A stretch of 64,000 nt of DNA from Metallosphaera sedula DSM 5348 (GCF_000016605.1 NC_009440.1:1054001-1118000); one strand, 5' to 3'; numbered from the stretch's first letter, positions 49,839 to 63,133 are shown. Notes: generated by a model from the sequence alone, not told the origin. Translations and numbers: made by a program.

Positions 49839-49926
49839 CGTGAACTCCAACTAATGCATCGCCTCTACACAATTCTTCTACCCACTCCGGGGGAAACTTT
49901 GTCGTGAACTCCAACTAATGCATCGC
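49839..49926. repeat. Two-copy 24-base direct repeat with 40-base spacer (CRISPR-like relic)
   Basis: A perfect 24-base repeat, starting CGTGAACTCC and ending AATGCATCGC, occurs at 49839-49862 and 49903-49926. The 40 bases between are unrelated. The identity ends exactly at the 24th base on both sides. The repeat and spacer sizes equal those of the three large arrays, but the repeat sequence is unrelated to theirs. Confidence 0.85.
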
Positions 49927-50082
49927 TGCTACTTGACAATATGCTCGTGAGGTTCAAGATGATCATTAAGGCAGTGAACAGGAACCTCGAAATAAGAATT
50001 GCTCAGTAAAACTCGTTCTGTAGGACGCGGTTCACTCCTGGAATTTGTAACTTTATAACCACACTATTAAACGCAGCTAATT

Positions 50083-50326
50083 AATTGTGTAACTAAAAAT
50101 TTATCTGAAAATCTTTTCCTGGGAGCCATCATGAAAATGCGTCGACGTTAAGATGATATTGGCAACGATGTGGATCATTGTTCATTATCTAAATCAAGAA
50201 TACGTTAAGTTCCCAGTTGTTGAAGGGATTTCATGACTTGGGATAAAAATTGATGATCGTAAGAAGAGAAAAGTATATAAGTGTAAGAAATAAGATCATG
50301 TTAATCTAGCGGTATAAAGAGTGTCA
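50083..50326 (+). promoter_or_regulatory. Leader and promoter of array C
   Basis: Nearly identical to the array B leader from TTAATTGTGT through the TATA box AAAGTATATAAG (about 50270-50281), with scattered substitutions and a one-base indel. An eight-base repeat-like GTTAATCT occurs at 50300, before the first full repeat. Confidence 0.85.
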
Positions 50327-53300
50327 GTTAATCTTCTATAGAGTTGAAAGTCTCAATCTGTAGGCCAAGCCACTATTATCATAACTCCACGTTAATCTTC
50401 TATAGAGTTGAAAGTGAATGCAAGCCTGTCGTACATTACTATTCTACCTTGTTTGGTTAATCTTCTATAGAGTTGAAAGTTTGTCTGTTTCGATTGGAAT
50501 AATTTCAGCGTTACCATAAACGTTAATCTTCTATAGAGTTGAAAGTACCTGTATGACAATTCGCTAAAAATTTAAACTATCTACGTTAATCTTCTATAGA
50601 GTTGAAAGTCATTTCCATTTCTTTCAATTTATCAACTATTAACCTAAGTTAATCTTCTATAGAGTTGAAAGGAGGAAAAGAAGGCTAACGCATTAAAGGC
50701 GTGGCATTTAGGGGTTAATCTTCTATAGAGTTGAAAGGACCCATATTTAGGAGTTATGTCAGCTATATCCAAGCATGTTAATCTTCTATAGAGTTGAAAG
50801 TCTTGATTTCCATGTCTATCCCCTGCGCATATCTCATATCAGTTAATCTTCTATAGAGTTGAAAGCATGAGCTGTCCCTCCGATAAGATCATATTTGATG
50901 CAGAGTTAATCTTCTATAGAGTTGAAAGTGAAATAACCGCCGACATCCAACGCTGGAAATTTATATCTGTTAATCTTCTATAGAGTTGAAAGAATCTTAA
51001 ACCGCAACCTTTTATAAAATCTTCAACTGTAAGTTAATCTTCTATAGAGTTGAAAGCCTATAACCTAATAGCATAATATTTACTATGTCCCTCCATGTTA
51101 ATCTTCTATAGAGTTGAAAGTGCTCACCCTCTTCAGTTTCTGCGCCTTCTCCCTCACCGGTTAATCTTCTATAGAGTTGAAAGTTGATATTTGAGTGCCT
51201 GCGCAAATTCCTCAAACAAATCTGTTAATCTTCTATAGAGTTGAAAGTCTTTAGTCGCTATAATGTCGGGTAATGGTTGCTTACCAGGTTAATCTTCTAT
51301 AGAGTTGAAAGTCTGATTCTGATACCTCCTCTTCGCTCCCTTCTTGTTCACCTTCTTGTTAATCTTCTATAGAGTTGAAAGCTTTTTTGCAACCTAGAAA
51401 GCCTTGTTGCGAAATATGGCGTTAATCTTCTATAGAGTTGAAAGATTGCTTCTACTTCTGCTGGCATTTTTTTCCACTAAAAGTTAATCTTCTATAGAGT
51501 TGAAAGGCAATATTGGATAGGATTCATATCATCCAAGTTGCAATAAAGTTAATCTTCTATAGAGTTGAAAGGCAATCATTGCGAAAATAACGGGGCATAA
51601 ACGCCTGGACGTTAATCTTCTATAGAGTTGAAAGTAGGTAGAAGGCAGAAGGAAGTTTTAGCTTCGATATTGGAAGTTAATCTTCTATAGAGTTGAAAGC
51701 GTTTCTCTAATCTCGCCAACCTAGTTGCGAAATATGGCTGGTTAATCTTCTATAGAGTTGAAAGTATATTTCGTCGCTATATCGCCCAGAAGACGTCTGA
51801 TATGTTAATCTTCTATAGAGTTGAAAGGTTCACGAGTAAAACTGTATAAGAGTGAGGTAACAAATCTGTTAATCTTCTATAGAGTTGAAAGAAAGTGAAA
51901 GTGATGCTGGAGGTGAGGGACAGACTGGGAGGTTAATCTTCTATAGAGTTGAAAGATTTGGATCTTGAGAATTTTCTTTTCTTTGTCATAATAAGTTAAT
52001 CTTCTATAGAGTTGAAAGAAGGCGTATAACAAAACGGCGTATGTCATATGTTCTGCTTCTAGTTAATCTTCTATAGAGTTGAAAGAGAGAGGGCTTCACT
52101 TACAAGTAAATCAGCACACCTTATGTTAATCTTCTATAGAGTTGAAAGGAGAAGTACCCGGGCGTATCCAGGCTAAGCCAGTTATCAAGTTAATCTTCTA
52201 TAGAGTTGAAAGTTTGCCATGGAAGAAGCGAAATGTCAGTGTTGGTAGCTCCGTTAATCTTCTATAGAGTTGAAAGGAATAGTAAGTAAATCATCACCTG
52301 CAATTATCGTGTATTTTTGTTAATCTTCTATAGAGTTGAAAGATATAACGAAAGAGCGTTCACAAAAGCGTTAGTAGGTTAATCTTCTATAGAGTTGAAA
52401 GATTGCTATAAACCACATCATGGCTCCTAGCATCAACGGTTAATCTTCTATAGAGTTGAAAGTACAATCTTATCAACTATGTCTTCCAAAAATGGTGGTA
52501 GAGTTAATCTTCTATAGAGTTGAAAGCCAAAAATCGAATTCAAGGACCAAAACGTAAAACCACCTGGGTTAATCTTCTATAGAGTTGAAAGTATGATGTT
52601 CTCATTGTATTTGTTGAGATCATGTTTAAGTTAATCTTCTATAGAGTTGAAAGGACACGGCTTTGTAAACAGAGAACCCAGGCAGAACAGATAGTTAATC
52701 TTCTATAGAGTTGAAAGATACCGGTGTCCATACAGCCAATACCCCCAACACCGCCACGTTAATCTTCTATAGAGTTGAAAGTAATTATATAAGCCGAATT
52801 GATGTAAATAAGACAAGATGACTGTTAATCTTCTATAGAGTTGAAAGCTTGTTTTTGTTCTTTTTCTTTGTAATCTTCTATTCTTAGTTAATCTTCTATA
52901 GAGTTGAAAGTCATGAATCAGTTTGAAAGAAGAGAAGATTGGTTAAATGGTTAATCTTCTATAGAGTTGAAAGGGTTTTGTCTCTTTTTCTGGCTTTCCC
53001 GCCAGAATCTTTGTTAATCTTCTATAGAGTTGAAAGATTTCGCAATTCATTTCGAATTGTTTCAATTCACTTCAAATGTTAATCTTCTATAGAGTTGAAA
53101 GCTTTCTTCTTCTATTCCTTATCTTTTCCTTCTTTTCACTATGTTAATCTTCTATAGAGTTGAAAGCTTATTTCAGAGGATCTAATAGACGAAGGCGGAA
53201 TCTTTCTGTTAATCTTCTATAGAGTTGAAAGCTGGCATTACCCAGGCTTGGCGACACACCAGAAGACAGACTGTTAATCTTCTATAGAGTTGAAAGGTTT

Positions 53301-56300
53301 TTGTTGTTTCGAAGAGAATTGGCGGGGCGCTGTAATTGTTAATCTTCTATAGAGTTGAAAGGTGGGAACAGCGGTGCTATTCATGACCCCTCGCCCAGGT
53401 GTTAATCTTCTATAGAGTTGAAAGAGACTTTATTTCCAGATTTTTCTATATTTATCATTCCGTTTGATGTTAATCTTCTATAGAGTTGAAAGGAGCACTC
53501 TGGGGGATACCCCCCCGACCCCCTACTGCTAAGTTAATCTTCTATAGAGTTGAAAGTGAGACCGGGACACCGCCGAAATTAAATCCGGCAACGCCAGTTA
53601 ATCTTCTATAGAGTTGAAAGTCTTCTTTGTCCATCTGTATATCCCAATCACGCCATCTGTGTTAATCTTCTATAGAGTTGAAAGACTACATATGACGCCG
53701 TGGATTGCAGATCTGCTATATTCTTGTTAATCTTCTATAGAGTTGAAAGTCCTCTATCACGTCATCTATAGCCACACACTTTTGAGCGTGTTAATCTTCT
53801 ATAGAGTTGAAAGATGGATAAAGACGAATTGAAAGAAATTATTAAGAATTTAGTTAATCTTCTATAGAGTTGAAAGTACTTTTAATCCAGCTTGTCAATG
53901 GATGCAGAATTAGAGAGGCGTTAATCTTCTATAGAGTTGAAAGCGTGGGGCTCGCTCTAACTTGTAACGACACATGTTCCTAGTTAATCTTCTATAGAGT
54001 TGAAAGCCTGAGCTAAGGAGTGTCTTAATCTTATCGAAGTCGTCTGGCTTGTTAATCTTCTATAGAGTTGAAAGCTTCGCCGTATAACGATCCTACAACA
54101 ATAATCACTGATTTTGAGTTAATCTTCTATAGAGTTGAAAGGTAATGAAAGTAATGTCTTTTCTCATACGAAAAGACCAAGTTAATCTTCTATAGAGTTG
54201 AAAGAGATGATGCACTGGCAGAGGCGACAAGAGAAAAACCAGGCTGTTAATCTTCTATAGAGTTGAAAGCAATGAATTCAGAAAACAGCTGTTCATCCTG
54301 GTTCTCAGGTTAATCTTCTATAGAGTTGAAAGACAAGGACGTTTTCGTGATCCAGGTGAGCGAATACACAGTTAATCTTCTATAGAGTTGAAAGAGCAAT
54401 AATTTAATTGCACTATTTTTAACTGTGCATGAGTTAATCTTCTATAGAGTTGAAAGTTCACTGTCTACACATAAGTATAAGGGGCTTCGCCCCTTGTTAA
54501 TCTTCTATAGAGTTGAAAGCATAATTCGTTTCTGTATTTGGCGTCAAATTTATTTTTAATGTTAATCTTCTATAGAGTTGAAAGATTTGAAATAAGACAA
54601 ATCAGTGCAGAAGAGGCAAGGAAACTAGGTTAATCTTCTATAGAGTTGAAAGAGATACCATTTTTTCTCTTGTTTAAACGTATCTACGAACCAGGTTAAT
54701 CTTCTATAGAGTTGAAAGACCCCGCCAATCAGTGCGTTGATGTTCGCTGGCTTCATATCGTTAATCTTCTATAGAGTTGAAAGTATATATTATATTATGA
54801 ATTATACCACACACTTCTTTTTCGCGTTAATCTTCTATAGAGTTGAAAGAGAAACGAATTGTTAGTTTACTTATCACGCCTTCATTCCCAGTTAATCTTC
54901 TATAGAGTTGAAAGATATCCACCCTTCTCACCAAAAGAATAATACAAAAATTTAAGTTAATCTTCTATAGAGTTGAAAGTTGTCAACAGTTTCCGATAAG
55001 TCGTGAAGTTCATGTCATTTAAGTTAATCTTCTATAGAGTTGAAAGATTCTAGCTCGAATTCTGTATCTGAAATTTTACTTACTTTTTTGAACGACAGTT
55101 AATCTTCTATAGAGTTGAAAGATTATTACTACTATATCATCCGGATTCATTTTCTATCCCGGTTAATCTTCTATAGAGTTGAAAGCTTATTTCTTCGCGG
55201 TTTATAATGGACCCGGAACGGTTAATCTTCTATAGAGTTGAAAGTATCTTCCTGACGTAGATGATGCAGTCCAAACAATAGATAGGTTAATCTTCTATAG
55301 AGTTGAAAGTGTACCAAGCCTGGATGGGTAGACCAGGACCGTGATCAATGTTAATCTTCTATAGAGTTGAAAGTCTTTCATTGGGTTCGTATAAAAATCC
55401 TTGACCTAAGGAGTTAATCTTCTATAGAGTTGAAAGCAGACAATACGATCGAGTAGGGGACTGTGTGTAAAAATGAGGGGTTAATCTTCTATAGAGTTGA
55501 AAGTGTACACTTCCTTCTTCTTAGGCAAGGTTATTTTAACCTTGTTAATCTTCTATAGAGTTGAAAGGGCGGGTGAAAGAACTACTCGAGAAAGAGAAAA
55601 GAAAAAGTTAATCTTCTATAGAGTTGAAAGAGTATCATTCAGTGGAAAGTTGTACGGTATGAGGAGTCATAGTTAATCTTCTATAGAGTTGAAAGATTCC
55701 ACGATTTTAACCTTTACAGATTCCCCATATCCTGGTTAATCTTCTATAGAGTTGAAAGCCTAGATCACGGGGCCAATCCAAACGTGAAAGATCTAGATGT
55801 TAATCTTCTATAGAGTTGAAAGTCAAAGGTTGCTGAGGACTGTTATAGGGATGCACTCTCAGTGTTAATCTTCTATAGAGTTGAAAGTTGATCGTTAAAA
55901 AGTAACGTAAGACGTTTCACAAGAGAGTTAATCTTCTATAGAGTTGAAAGATATTGATTATGAAGACTTTAAGAAAGATACCAATTCTATGTTAATCTTC
56001 TATAGAGTTGAAAGTAATTCCTCTTTGATCTCTCTGGATTCTTGTTTTGTTGAATGTTAATCTTCTATAGAGTTGAAAGTTATTTCGAGTTTCTCATATA
56101 TCTCCCACGTTATGTCAGAGTTAATCTTCTATAGAGTTGAAAGCTCTCGTTAAGGAACTTACTCAAAGCCCTCAAAGACGATGTTAATCTTCTATAGAGT
56201 TGAAAGTTCAACTCCACGATTGATTTGATAATTATCAAGGCTTTTGTTAATCTTCTATAGAGTTGAAAGAATGAGAGAGTCAGGCCGAGGCCCCTCATTA

Positions 56301-59300
56301 CATCTATCATATGTTAATCTTCTATAGAGTTGAAAGATAAACCAGCGTTTCCCTACAAGTATGAGGCAAAGAACAGTTAATCTTCTATAGAGTTGAAAGA
56401 GGAATGAAGTGAGTTGTCCGGGTGGTACACCAGTCAAGTCAGGTTAATCTTCTATAGAGTTGAAAGGCTTGTTGCTCAGCCATTGCGTAACCTCACCCCA
56501 CGTTAATCTTCTATAGAGTTGAAAGTGGACACGTTGGGAAGGCCTTGCCACGCGGAACTCAGAGTTAATCTTCTATAGAGTTGAAAGAGAGACTGGACCA
56601 TAAAAGGAGTTCCTAAAGCGGGTAATAAAGTTAATCTTCTATAGAGTTGAAAGTAAAGATTGACCTTATTACTCTTGACAAATATATCCCGGTTAATCTT
56701 CTATAGAGTTGAAAGAACTTTGAAGTCAGAGTTTTCTGCTTCTTTTATTACTTTAGTTAATCTTCTATAGAGTTGAAAGTACATTACCTTGATTATCCAT
56801 TGTTGCGTTTAGCTGAAGGTTAATCTTCTATAGAGTTGAAAGTATGATTTTCTCGCTATTCACCACCTCCTTGATATACTGTAGTTAATCTTCTATAGAG
56901 TTGAAAGTCCATATAGAGATTTCTAATAATCAATTGGGGATAGATATGTTAATCTTCTATAGAGTTGAAAGACGTTGAACCAACGTTACCCCCCGCCGTC
57001 AAAGACGCGTTAATCTTCTATAGAGTTGAAAGTCCACGGAGGGGTGGAGAATGAAACTATTCGAAGGGACGTTAATCTTCTATAGAGTTGAAAGATGAGA
57101 TCTACCTCGAAAATACGAAGGCAGACGTTGAGGGTTAATCTTCTATAGAGTTGAAAGGAAAATCTCAAAGACTTGTTAATCCCATCAAAAAAATGGGTTA
57201 ATCTTCTATAGAGTTGAAAGATATCGTTATCCGCGGTCATTCTCACGTGAGTGATTGGTTAATCTTCTATAGAGTTGAAAGACGGTACGCCGTCGCCGAC
57301 GCGGGGGATACCCTGTATCAGGTTAATCTTCTATAGAGTTGAAAGAATAGTCTGCGTGGAAGTAAGTGACCTTCACGAACTTTGTTAATCTTCTATAGAG
57401 TTGAAAGCGTGACCCCGCTCGTGCGGTCACGGCATGCTAGGAGGAGGGTTAATCTTCTATAGAGTTGAAAGAAATTTTTAGAAGAAATATACGAATGTGT
57501 AGATAAAAAGTTAATCTTCTATAGAGTTGAAAGTTTCTTTGTTCACGATCACTAACTCTAAGATATAATCGGGGGTTAATCTTCTATAGAGTTGAAAGCA
57601 ATAAAATCGTGATCAAAACGTTTTTGAATGAACTCATGGTTAATCTTCTATAGAGTTGAAAGCTCATCAAGAGGCATTATTTTCTCATCAAAACCGCCAA
57701 GATGTTAATCTTCTATAGAGTTGAAAGAAAAATTATTCTTGTTGGATCTGTTGCTGCTATATTGGGTGTAGTTAATCTTCTATAGAGTTGAAAGTTAGTA
57801 AGTCCCCTAGGGCATGATCCCAGAAATAACCACCAGTTAATCTTCTATAGAGTTGAAAGGTAGATTATCAATCTTACCCAACGGTCCAAAGGAACTAAGT
57901 ATGTTAATCTTCTATAGAGTTGAAAGTTTATCCTTAGGTATCTCATAGAGACTGGTTTAGCTTCGAGTTAATCTTCTATAGAGTTGAAAGGCTATCAAAA
58001 GCTGGAGAGCAAGTAGCGACCTTTCTTTTGTTAATCTTCTATAGAGTTGAAAGTAATCGGTTAAACCGCTTTTGAAAGGAAAATAGAATGATGTTAATCT
58101 TCTATAGAGTTGAAAGATCCAAATCATTAGAATTAACGATAATTTCGGTAAGGATGTTAATCTTCTATAGAGTTGAAAGTACTGGAATCCGTATATAATT
58201 GATTCATTTAGTGGAACCAGTTAATCTTCTATAGAGTTGAAAGAACTTCCTACTTAGACCGCGAATTAGCGATCTAGGAATCGAGTTAATCTTCTATGGA
58301 GTTGAAAGAGTCTAACCCCCTTCTGTCCCTGATATTTTCCTCTATAGTTAATCTTCTATAGAGTTGAAAGTTCTCAATTAGTCCACCCCAAGGTATCGTG
58401 AGAACCATAGTCGGTTAATCTTCTATAGAGTTGAAAGAAAATTCGACGAGAAAATACAGAGAATCGCGAAGGCAGTTAATCTTCTATAGAGTTGAAAGCT
58501 CCGCGAATTCTCTAAGTTTCGGAATAGCGTTGCCCTGAGTTAATCTTCGATAGAGTTGAAAGACAAGCCAAATGATGAAGTTACTACTACTAATACTACT
58601 ACTAAGTTAATCTTCTATAGAGTTGAAAGTTGCCATCGCCTCAACTACTGCCAGACCAAATGTCTCACGTTAATCTTCTATAGAGTTGAAAGTTCAGCTT
58701 AAGGATGACACTCTTGATATGTTGAGTCTTTCCGTTAATCCTCTATAGAGTTGAAAGGTAGGTGTGAAAATCACTATAGTCATCATACAGCCTCATGTTA
58801 ATCTTCTATAGAGTTGAAAGTGCTTTGTACGTAAAATGACGTGCTTCTCCTTATACCAAGTTAATCTTCTATGGAGTTGAAAGTGCACCAGTCCCTAGTG
58901 TAAACCCTTCCAATATTGACGTCTGTTAATCTTCTATGGAGTTGAAAGCTTCATATCTTCAGCTTCAGGGTACCAGAGACGAATCTCACCGTTAATCTTC
59001 TATGGAGTTGAAAGAGTAAAATAGGTCCTGCATTTGTACTAGGCGTTACGAATAATGTTAATCTTCTATGGAGTTGAAAGAGTATCGCAGCGGGCGGGGA
59101 TGTCGCCGAAAAATCTACGGTTAATCTTCTATGGAGTTGAAAGGTAATATCGGTCAATCCCACGAATGTGGACGTATACAGTTAATCTTCTATGGAGTTG
59201 AAAGCGATGAACTGAAGGCAACGCCAAAACAACTGTTCAGGAAAAAGTTAATCTTCTATGGAGTTGAAAGAGAGAGTCTAGGAGCAGGGATACAGAATGC

Positions 59301-60672
59301 TATAGGATCCGTTAATCTTCTATGGAGTTGAAAGTATTGCGGACAAAGTTCAAAGTCATATATTTCTTTGCCCCCGTTAATCTTCTATAGAGTTGAAAGA
59401 TTCACCCAGGGACGTTAATGCCGAATTCTATGAGGACAGGTTAATCTTCTATAGAGTTGAAAGTTCTATAGTCAGGGGCATTTGGATTTACCTTAAGTTT
59501 GAGTTAATCTTCTATAGAGTTGAAAGGAATATTGCAATTTCTGGATTATGAACACTGGAAAGTGATAGGTTAATCTTCTATAGAGTTGAAAGTCGAAGTC
59601 CCTGTACCACCTCCACCCGTGCTAGTTCCTGTTAATCTTCTATAGAGTTGAAAGCCCTGATCATCTTTAGCACTCATATGTTATCATGATAGTTAATCTT
59701 CTATAGAGTTGAAAGATCCAAGAACTCAATCAACTCCAGCGTATTTTCCCCAAAGTTAATCTTCTATAGAGTTGAAAGATCTTCCTCACCCTTATGTCCC
59801 AATGCCCCGAATTAGACCGTTAATCTTCTATAGAGTTGAAAGGTAGCGTTTGAGGAACTAACCAATGCGACGATACAAGTAGTTAATCTTCTATAGAGTT
59901 GAAAGGCACAATTGTTGTCGGTAAAGGAGAATGGAACAAACATAGGTTAATCTTCTATAGAGTTGAAAGGCACCTCCGCCTCCCCCACCTCCACCTGCTC
60001 CGATTGCTGTTAATCTTCTATAGAGTTGAAAGTAATTTTCTCGGTTACGGTACTGCCACTACTGGCAATGTTAATCTTCTATAGAGTTGAAAGTAAGGAT
60101 GAACCTAATTGCTCAAGGAGAATAAGATCCTGCGTTAATCTTCTATAGAGTTGAAAGGATAATGTAGCGTATATCCTCAAGCAGTTCTATAACAGAAGTT
60201 AATCTTCTATGGAGTTGAAAGATTATACTACTGTTATGTACTGTACTGTATATATTCCTTAGTTAATCTTCTATGGAGTTGAAAGATCTTTTCCACTGTA
60301 TATTGACCATATCTTCTATCTAGAGTTAATCTTCTATGGAGTTGAAAGTAAAGGAATGAGCTCTTGAATGACAAAACCCTTCGTTATACGGTTAATCTTC
60401 TATGGAGTTGAAAGTCACTTTGCTCTTTATCGCATCTCCGACGTCGTTGAGAAGTTAATCTTCTATGGAGTTGAAAGCCTTATGTAACTTGATCCATCTT
60501 CTGCACAACCTAGATCCTGTTAATCTTCTATGGAGTTGAAAGCTCATGGTTCCCTGTCTCTCCTAGATGCATTAGACCAGACCCTGTTAATCTTCTATGG
60601 AGTTGAAAGTATCATAAGAACATAGTAGAGAAGGCTCAGGATTACGCAGTTAATCTTCTATGGAGTTGAAAG
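50327..60672 (+). CRISPR. CRISPR array C, about 162 repeats
   Basis: By hand count there are 162 repeats of 24 bases, starting GTTAATCTTC and ending GAGTTGAAAG, with spacers of about 35-50 bases. Transcription is rightwards. Most repeats read TTCTATAGAG. The TTCTATGGAG form occurs once at 58285, in a block from 58860 to 59334, and in a final block from 60198 to 60672; the block between these two has returned to TATAGAG. Single variants are at 58539 (CTTCGATAG) and 58734 (AATCCTCTATAG). The array has no internal gene and is the longest of the three. Confidence 0.98.
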
Positions 60673-61527
60673 TCCTAGTATAGTACTTGAAACTAGGTGA
60701 CCCTTAGATCGCTTAGTCTTATGTGGAGCTGATGCGTAATGATTGATTACGTAACGCTCTCCCTACGAATATTTCTAATTGACAAACTACACCATTTTTA
60801 AGTTCTTCACACTAATGGGACTGAAATCTCATAGACCCTATGCCTGACCTTCCCTAACATGACCTTGATCAATCTTGGAAGAGACTGAAAGAACCCCTTT
60901 AAGGGCCTAGGTTCACTCCTCTGTTCCTTTAGAATTGAGAAATACAGTACCACCTTTACCAAGTCTAGCAGATCTCGATTTCATGACTCTAAACTTGATT
61001 GGGAAAAAGTTAAGGATGGGGAAAATTTGCTGCTAGCACCTGATTTTCTCTCTATGGTCCAGTGTTGCCCTAGGTTAATGGGGGGTAAATGTGTCCTAGA
61101 GTTTTCCTCACGCAGTACGGTGTGAAATTCATGTACAGCAACCAGTCAATTACTGATCCTTAAGGGGATTCCCTAAATCCTTGATCATGTCAACCACACA
61201 CAACTGGAGCCAGGACTAGGGTTCATGATGGAGTGTGGGCCCTTCTCTAGATTTCCGGTATCTTCCCATCCCTATTGATCCTCAACTTTATCCTACACTT
61301 GAGACCAAACATGAAGGCTACATCGATTCGTCGCGCCAGGTATTCCAACAAGCACGTGGACCAAAATTTTCCTCATCCTAGTCAGAAATATTCTATTACG
61401 TCACGTCAAGTGATCAAGTGCTACTTCTAAGCGTGAAAACACGACCTGAGCTGATCACGATGTAACTCAATACATGTCAAACCCTACTCAGGACACCTCT
61501 TACCCATCCACGCGACGCTACCTAGTA
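60673..61527. other. Trailer and intergenic region after array C
   Basis: No gene is supported. The first bases after the last spacer carry no repeat copy. The promoter of the ring nuclease gene is at its right end. Confidence 0.5.
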
Positions 61528-61540
61528 AAGTTTATTTATG
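61528..61540 (+). promoter_or_regulatory. TATA box of the ring nuclease gene
   Basis: AAGTTTATTTATG is centred about 26 bases before the ATG at 61559. This favours that start over the upstream in-frame ATG at 61538, which lies inside the element. Confidence 0.55.
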
Positions 61541-61558
61541 TCCGCCAAATCCCCTCTC

Positions 61559-62098
61559 ATGGTCAAACTCGTATCCACTCTAGGAACAAGCCCCGGTGGC
61601 GTCTTCGAGACGTTCATGAACTTAAGGCAGGGGAAGTATGAGGCTGAGAACCCTGTCCCCGTGGACATAAAGGAGGTTTACGTGATAAGGACCTCTGACC
61701 CTGCAGTCGAGAGGGCCTTCAGGCTCCTGAAGGCGATCTTTGCGTGCTGTGGCGGAAGGGAGGTCGAGGTTGCTGGTATACCGCTGGCGATGAACGACAT
61801 CAATACTAGGTCAGACTATCTCCAGTTTAGGAGGGAGGTCCTATCACGGATCTCTCCTGGAGACTACGTGGATTTCACTGGAGGGAGGAAGGCCATGAGC
61901 GTGGCAGCGGTCCTCGCCGCGAGACAGAGGGAGGCCCACGTGGTCACGTCGATTATCCCACAAGCGGATTACAACGAGATCCAGAGCAAGATGAAGGACT
62001 TCAAAGATGAGGACATATTGGAGGGCGAAAACGGAAGGTGCAAGGTGGACTTCTGCGTCCTGACCTCGAGAAATGTAAAGACCATTCTCCTGGAGTAG
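61559..62098 (+). CDS. crn1: Crn1 CARF-family ring nuclease
   Basis: 179 residues from the ATG at 61559. An ATG at 61538 would add seven residues but overlaps the TATA box. The product matches the Sulfolobus Sso2081/Crn1 type closely in motif and length: MVKLVSTLGTSPGGVFETFM at the N-terminus, with S11 at the position of the Crn1 ligand-contact serine; GDYVDFTGGRKAMSVAAVLA, with K111 in the catalytic-lysine position; and VVTSIIPQADYNEI. Crn1 is a dimer that slowly cuts cyclic tetra-adenylate and so switches off type III CRISPR signalling in the cytoplasm. It has its own promoter and lies about 1 kb before a csx1 gene. Confidence 0.9.
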   Translation: MVKLVSTLGTSPGGVFETFMNLRQGKYEAENPVPVDIKEVYVIRTSDPAVERAFRLLKAIFACCGGREVEVAGIPLAMNDINTRSDYLQFRREVLSRISPGDYVDFTGGRKAMSVAAVLAARQREAHVVTSIIPQADYNEIQSKMKDFKDEDILEGENGRCKVDFCVLTSRNVKTILLE

Positions 62099-63130
62099 GG
62101 GACGGGTAAGAGTTGTTTCACTGAGAATGCAAGTCTTCCTGGGTCCTCTTTCCTGTCATGATGGTACCCAAGATTGCTGATGTCACGGGAGAAATACCTA
62201 GACCAGCAAATGATCAGATCTCCACGTCACACGTCATCCCTTCTTGGAGAACGGAGGGCTCAGTTTAAACGCGACTGGGCACGCGTGTCAATCTTCTGTT
62301 TCCGTGGTCTCAAGGAAAAATCACAACACAACTCACCTCGCGATTACCTTCACTCCCCCCCCCATGAACGATGTTACAACCATGACCCTGCCAATACGTT
62401 CTCCTGGATCTCGTGGAACTCCACCAGACTGTCAGGACATCCCTCTTCACTGTAGACCTGATTCAAACATGGTCTCGTGATCCTTCATCACTTAGTACCT
62501 GACCTGAGGCAGTACCTATACACGTACCCTTTCTAGTTGGAGACTTGTAGGTTAAGCTGGGTTCCTTTTCCCTCAAGATCTCGTTCGCTCCTTCCCCGTA
62601 GGGTTCATGTTCATCGCCCCAACCCTTGTGCAGAGATTGAGGAGTCTTAAGTCTGTTAATCTTGGTTTTTCAGTTAAACGTTCCCATCATCCTTTCTCCC
62701 TGACGATGACCTTATCCTTGGTTTTCTAGTTTCCGAGACATGTTTGATCTAACCCACGTTAAATGTCTGGAACATTATCTTGACCAAGGCCTAGTACGGT
62801 ACACCTGGCCTCTGGATCAGGACCTTGACCACGATTGATGGACTCTCCATAGCCTTCTCTATTTCGAGTGATGGGATTCCAGCTACCTCACAATCAAGTT
62901 GAAATCCTTGAGGGTCCTTCACTCTTGGTGATGACGGGACTTACGTTATGTCTAGACATTGAGCTGAAACTTGTCCGCTTCCTTCTAGCTGACCCAAGGA
63001 GAAAGTTGGGTTGGCAATACCACGTAGAGAGGGTGTGTGCCAATACTTCACGCCTTTCCACAACTCATGAAAAGCAGACATAGACCCCAGATCACATGCT
63101 AGGTTTACTAGATGTACACACTCCTCGCAT
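62099..63130. other. Intergenic region between crn1 and csx1
   Basis: About 1 kb without a supported gene. It includes a run of nine C at 62355-62363. Short frames in all directions lack protein-like composition or family resemblance. Confidence 0.5.
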
Positions 63131-63133
63131 CTG

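Noticed and set aside
62174-62480. Two overlapping plus-strand frames of 78-93 codons
   Set aside because: Low-quality composition and mutual overlap in different frames indicate non-coding sequence between crn1 and csx1.
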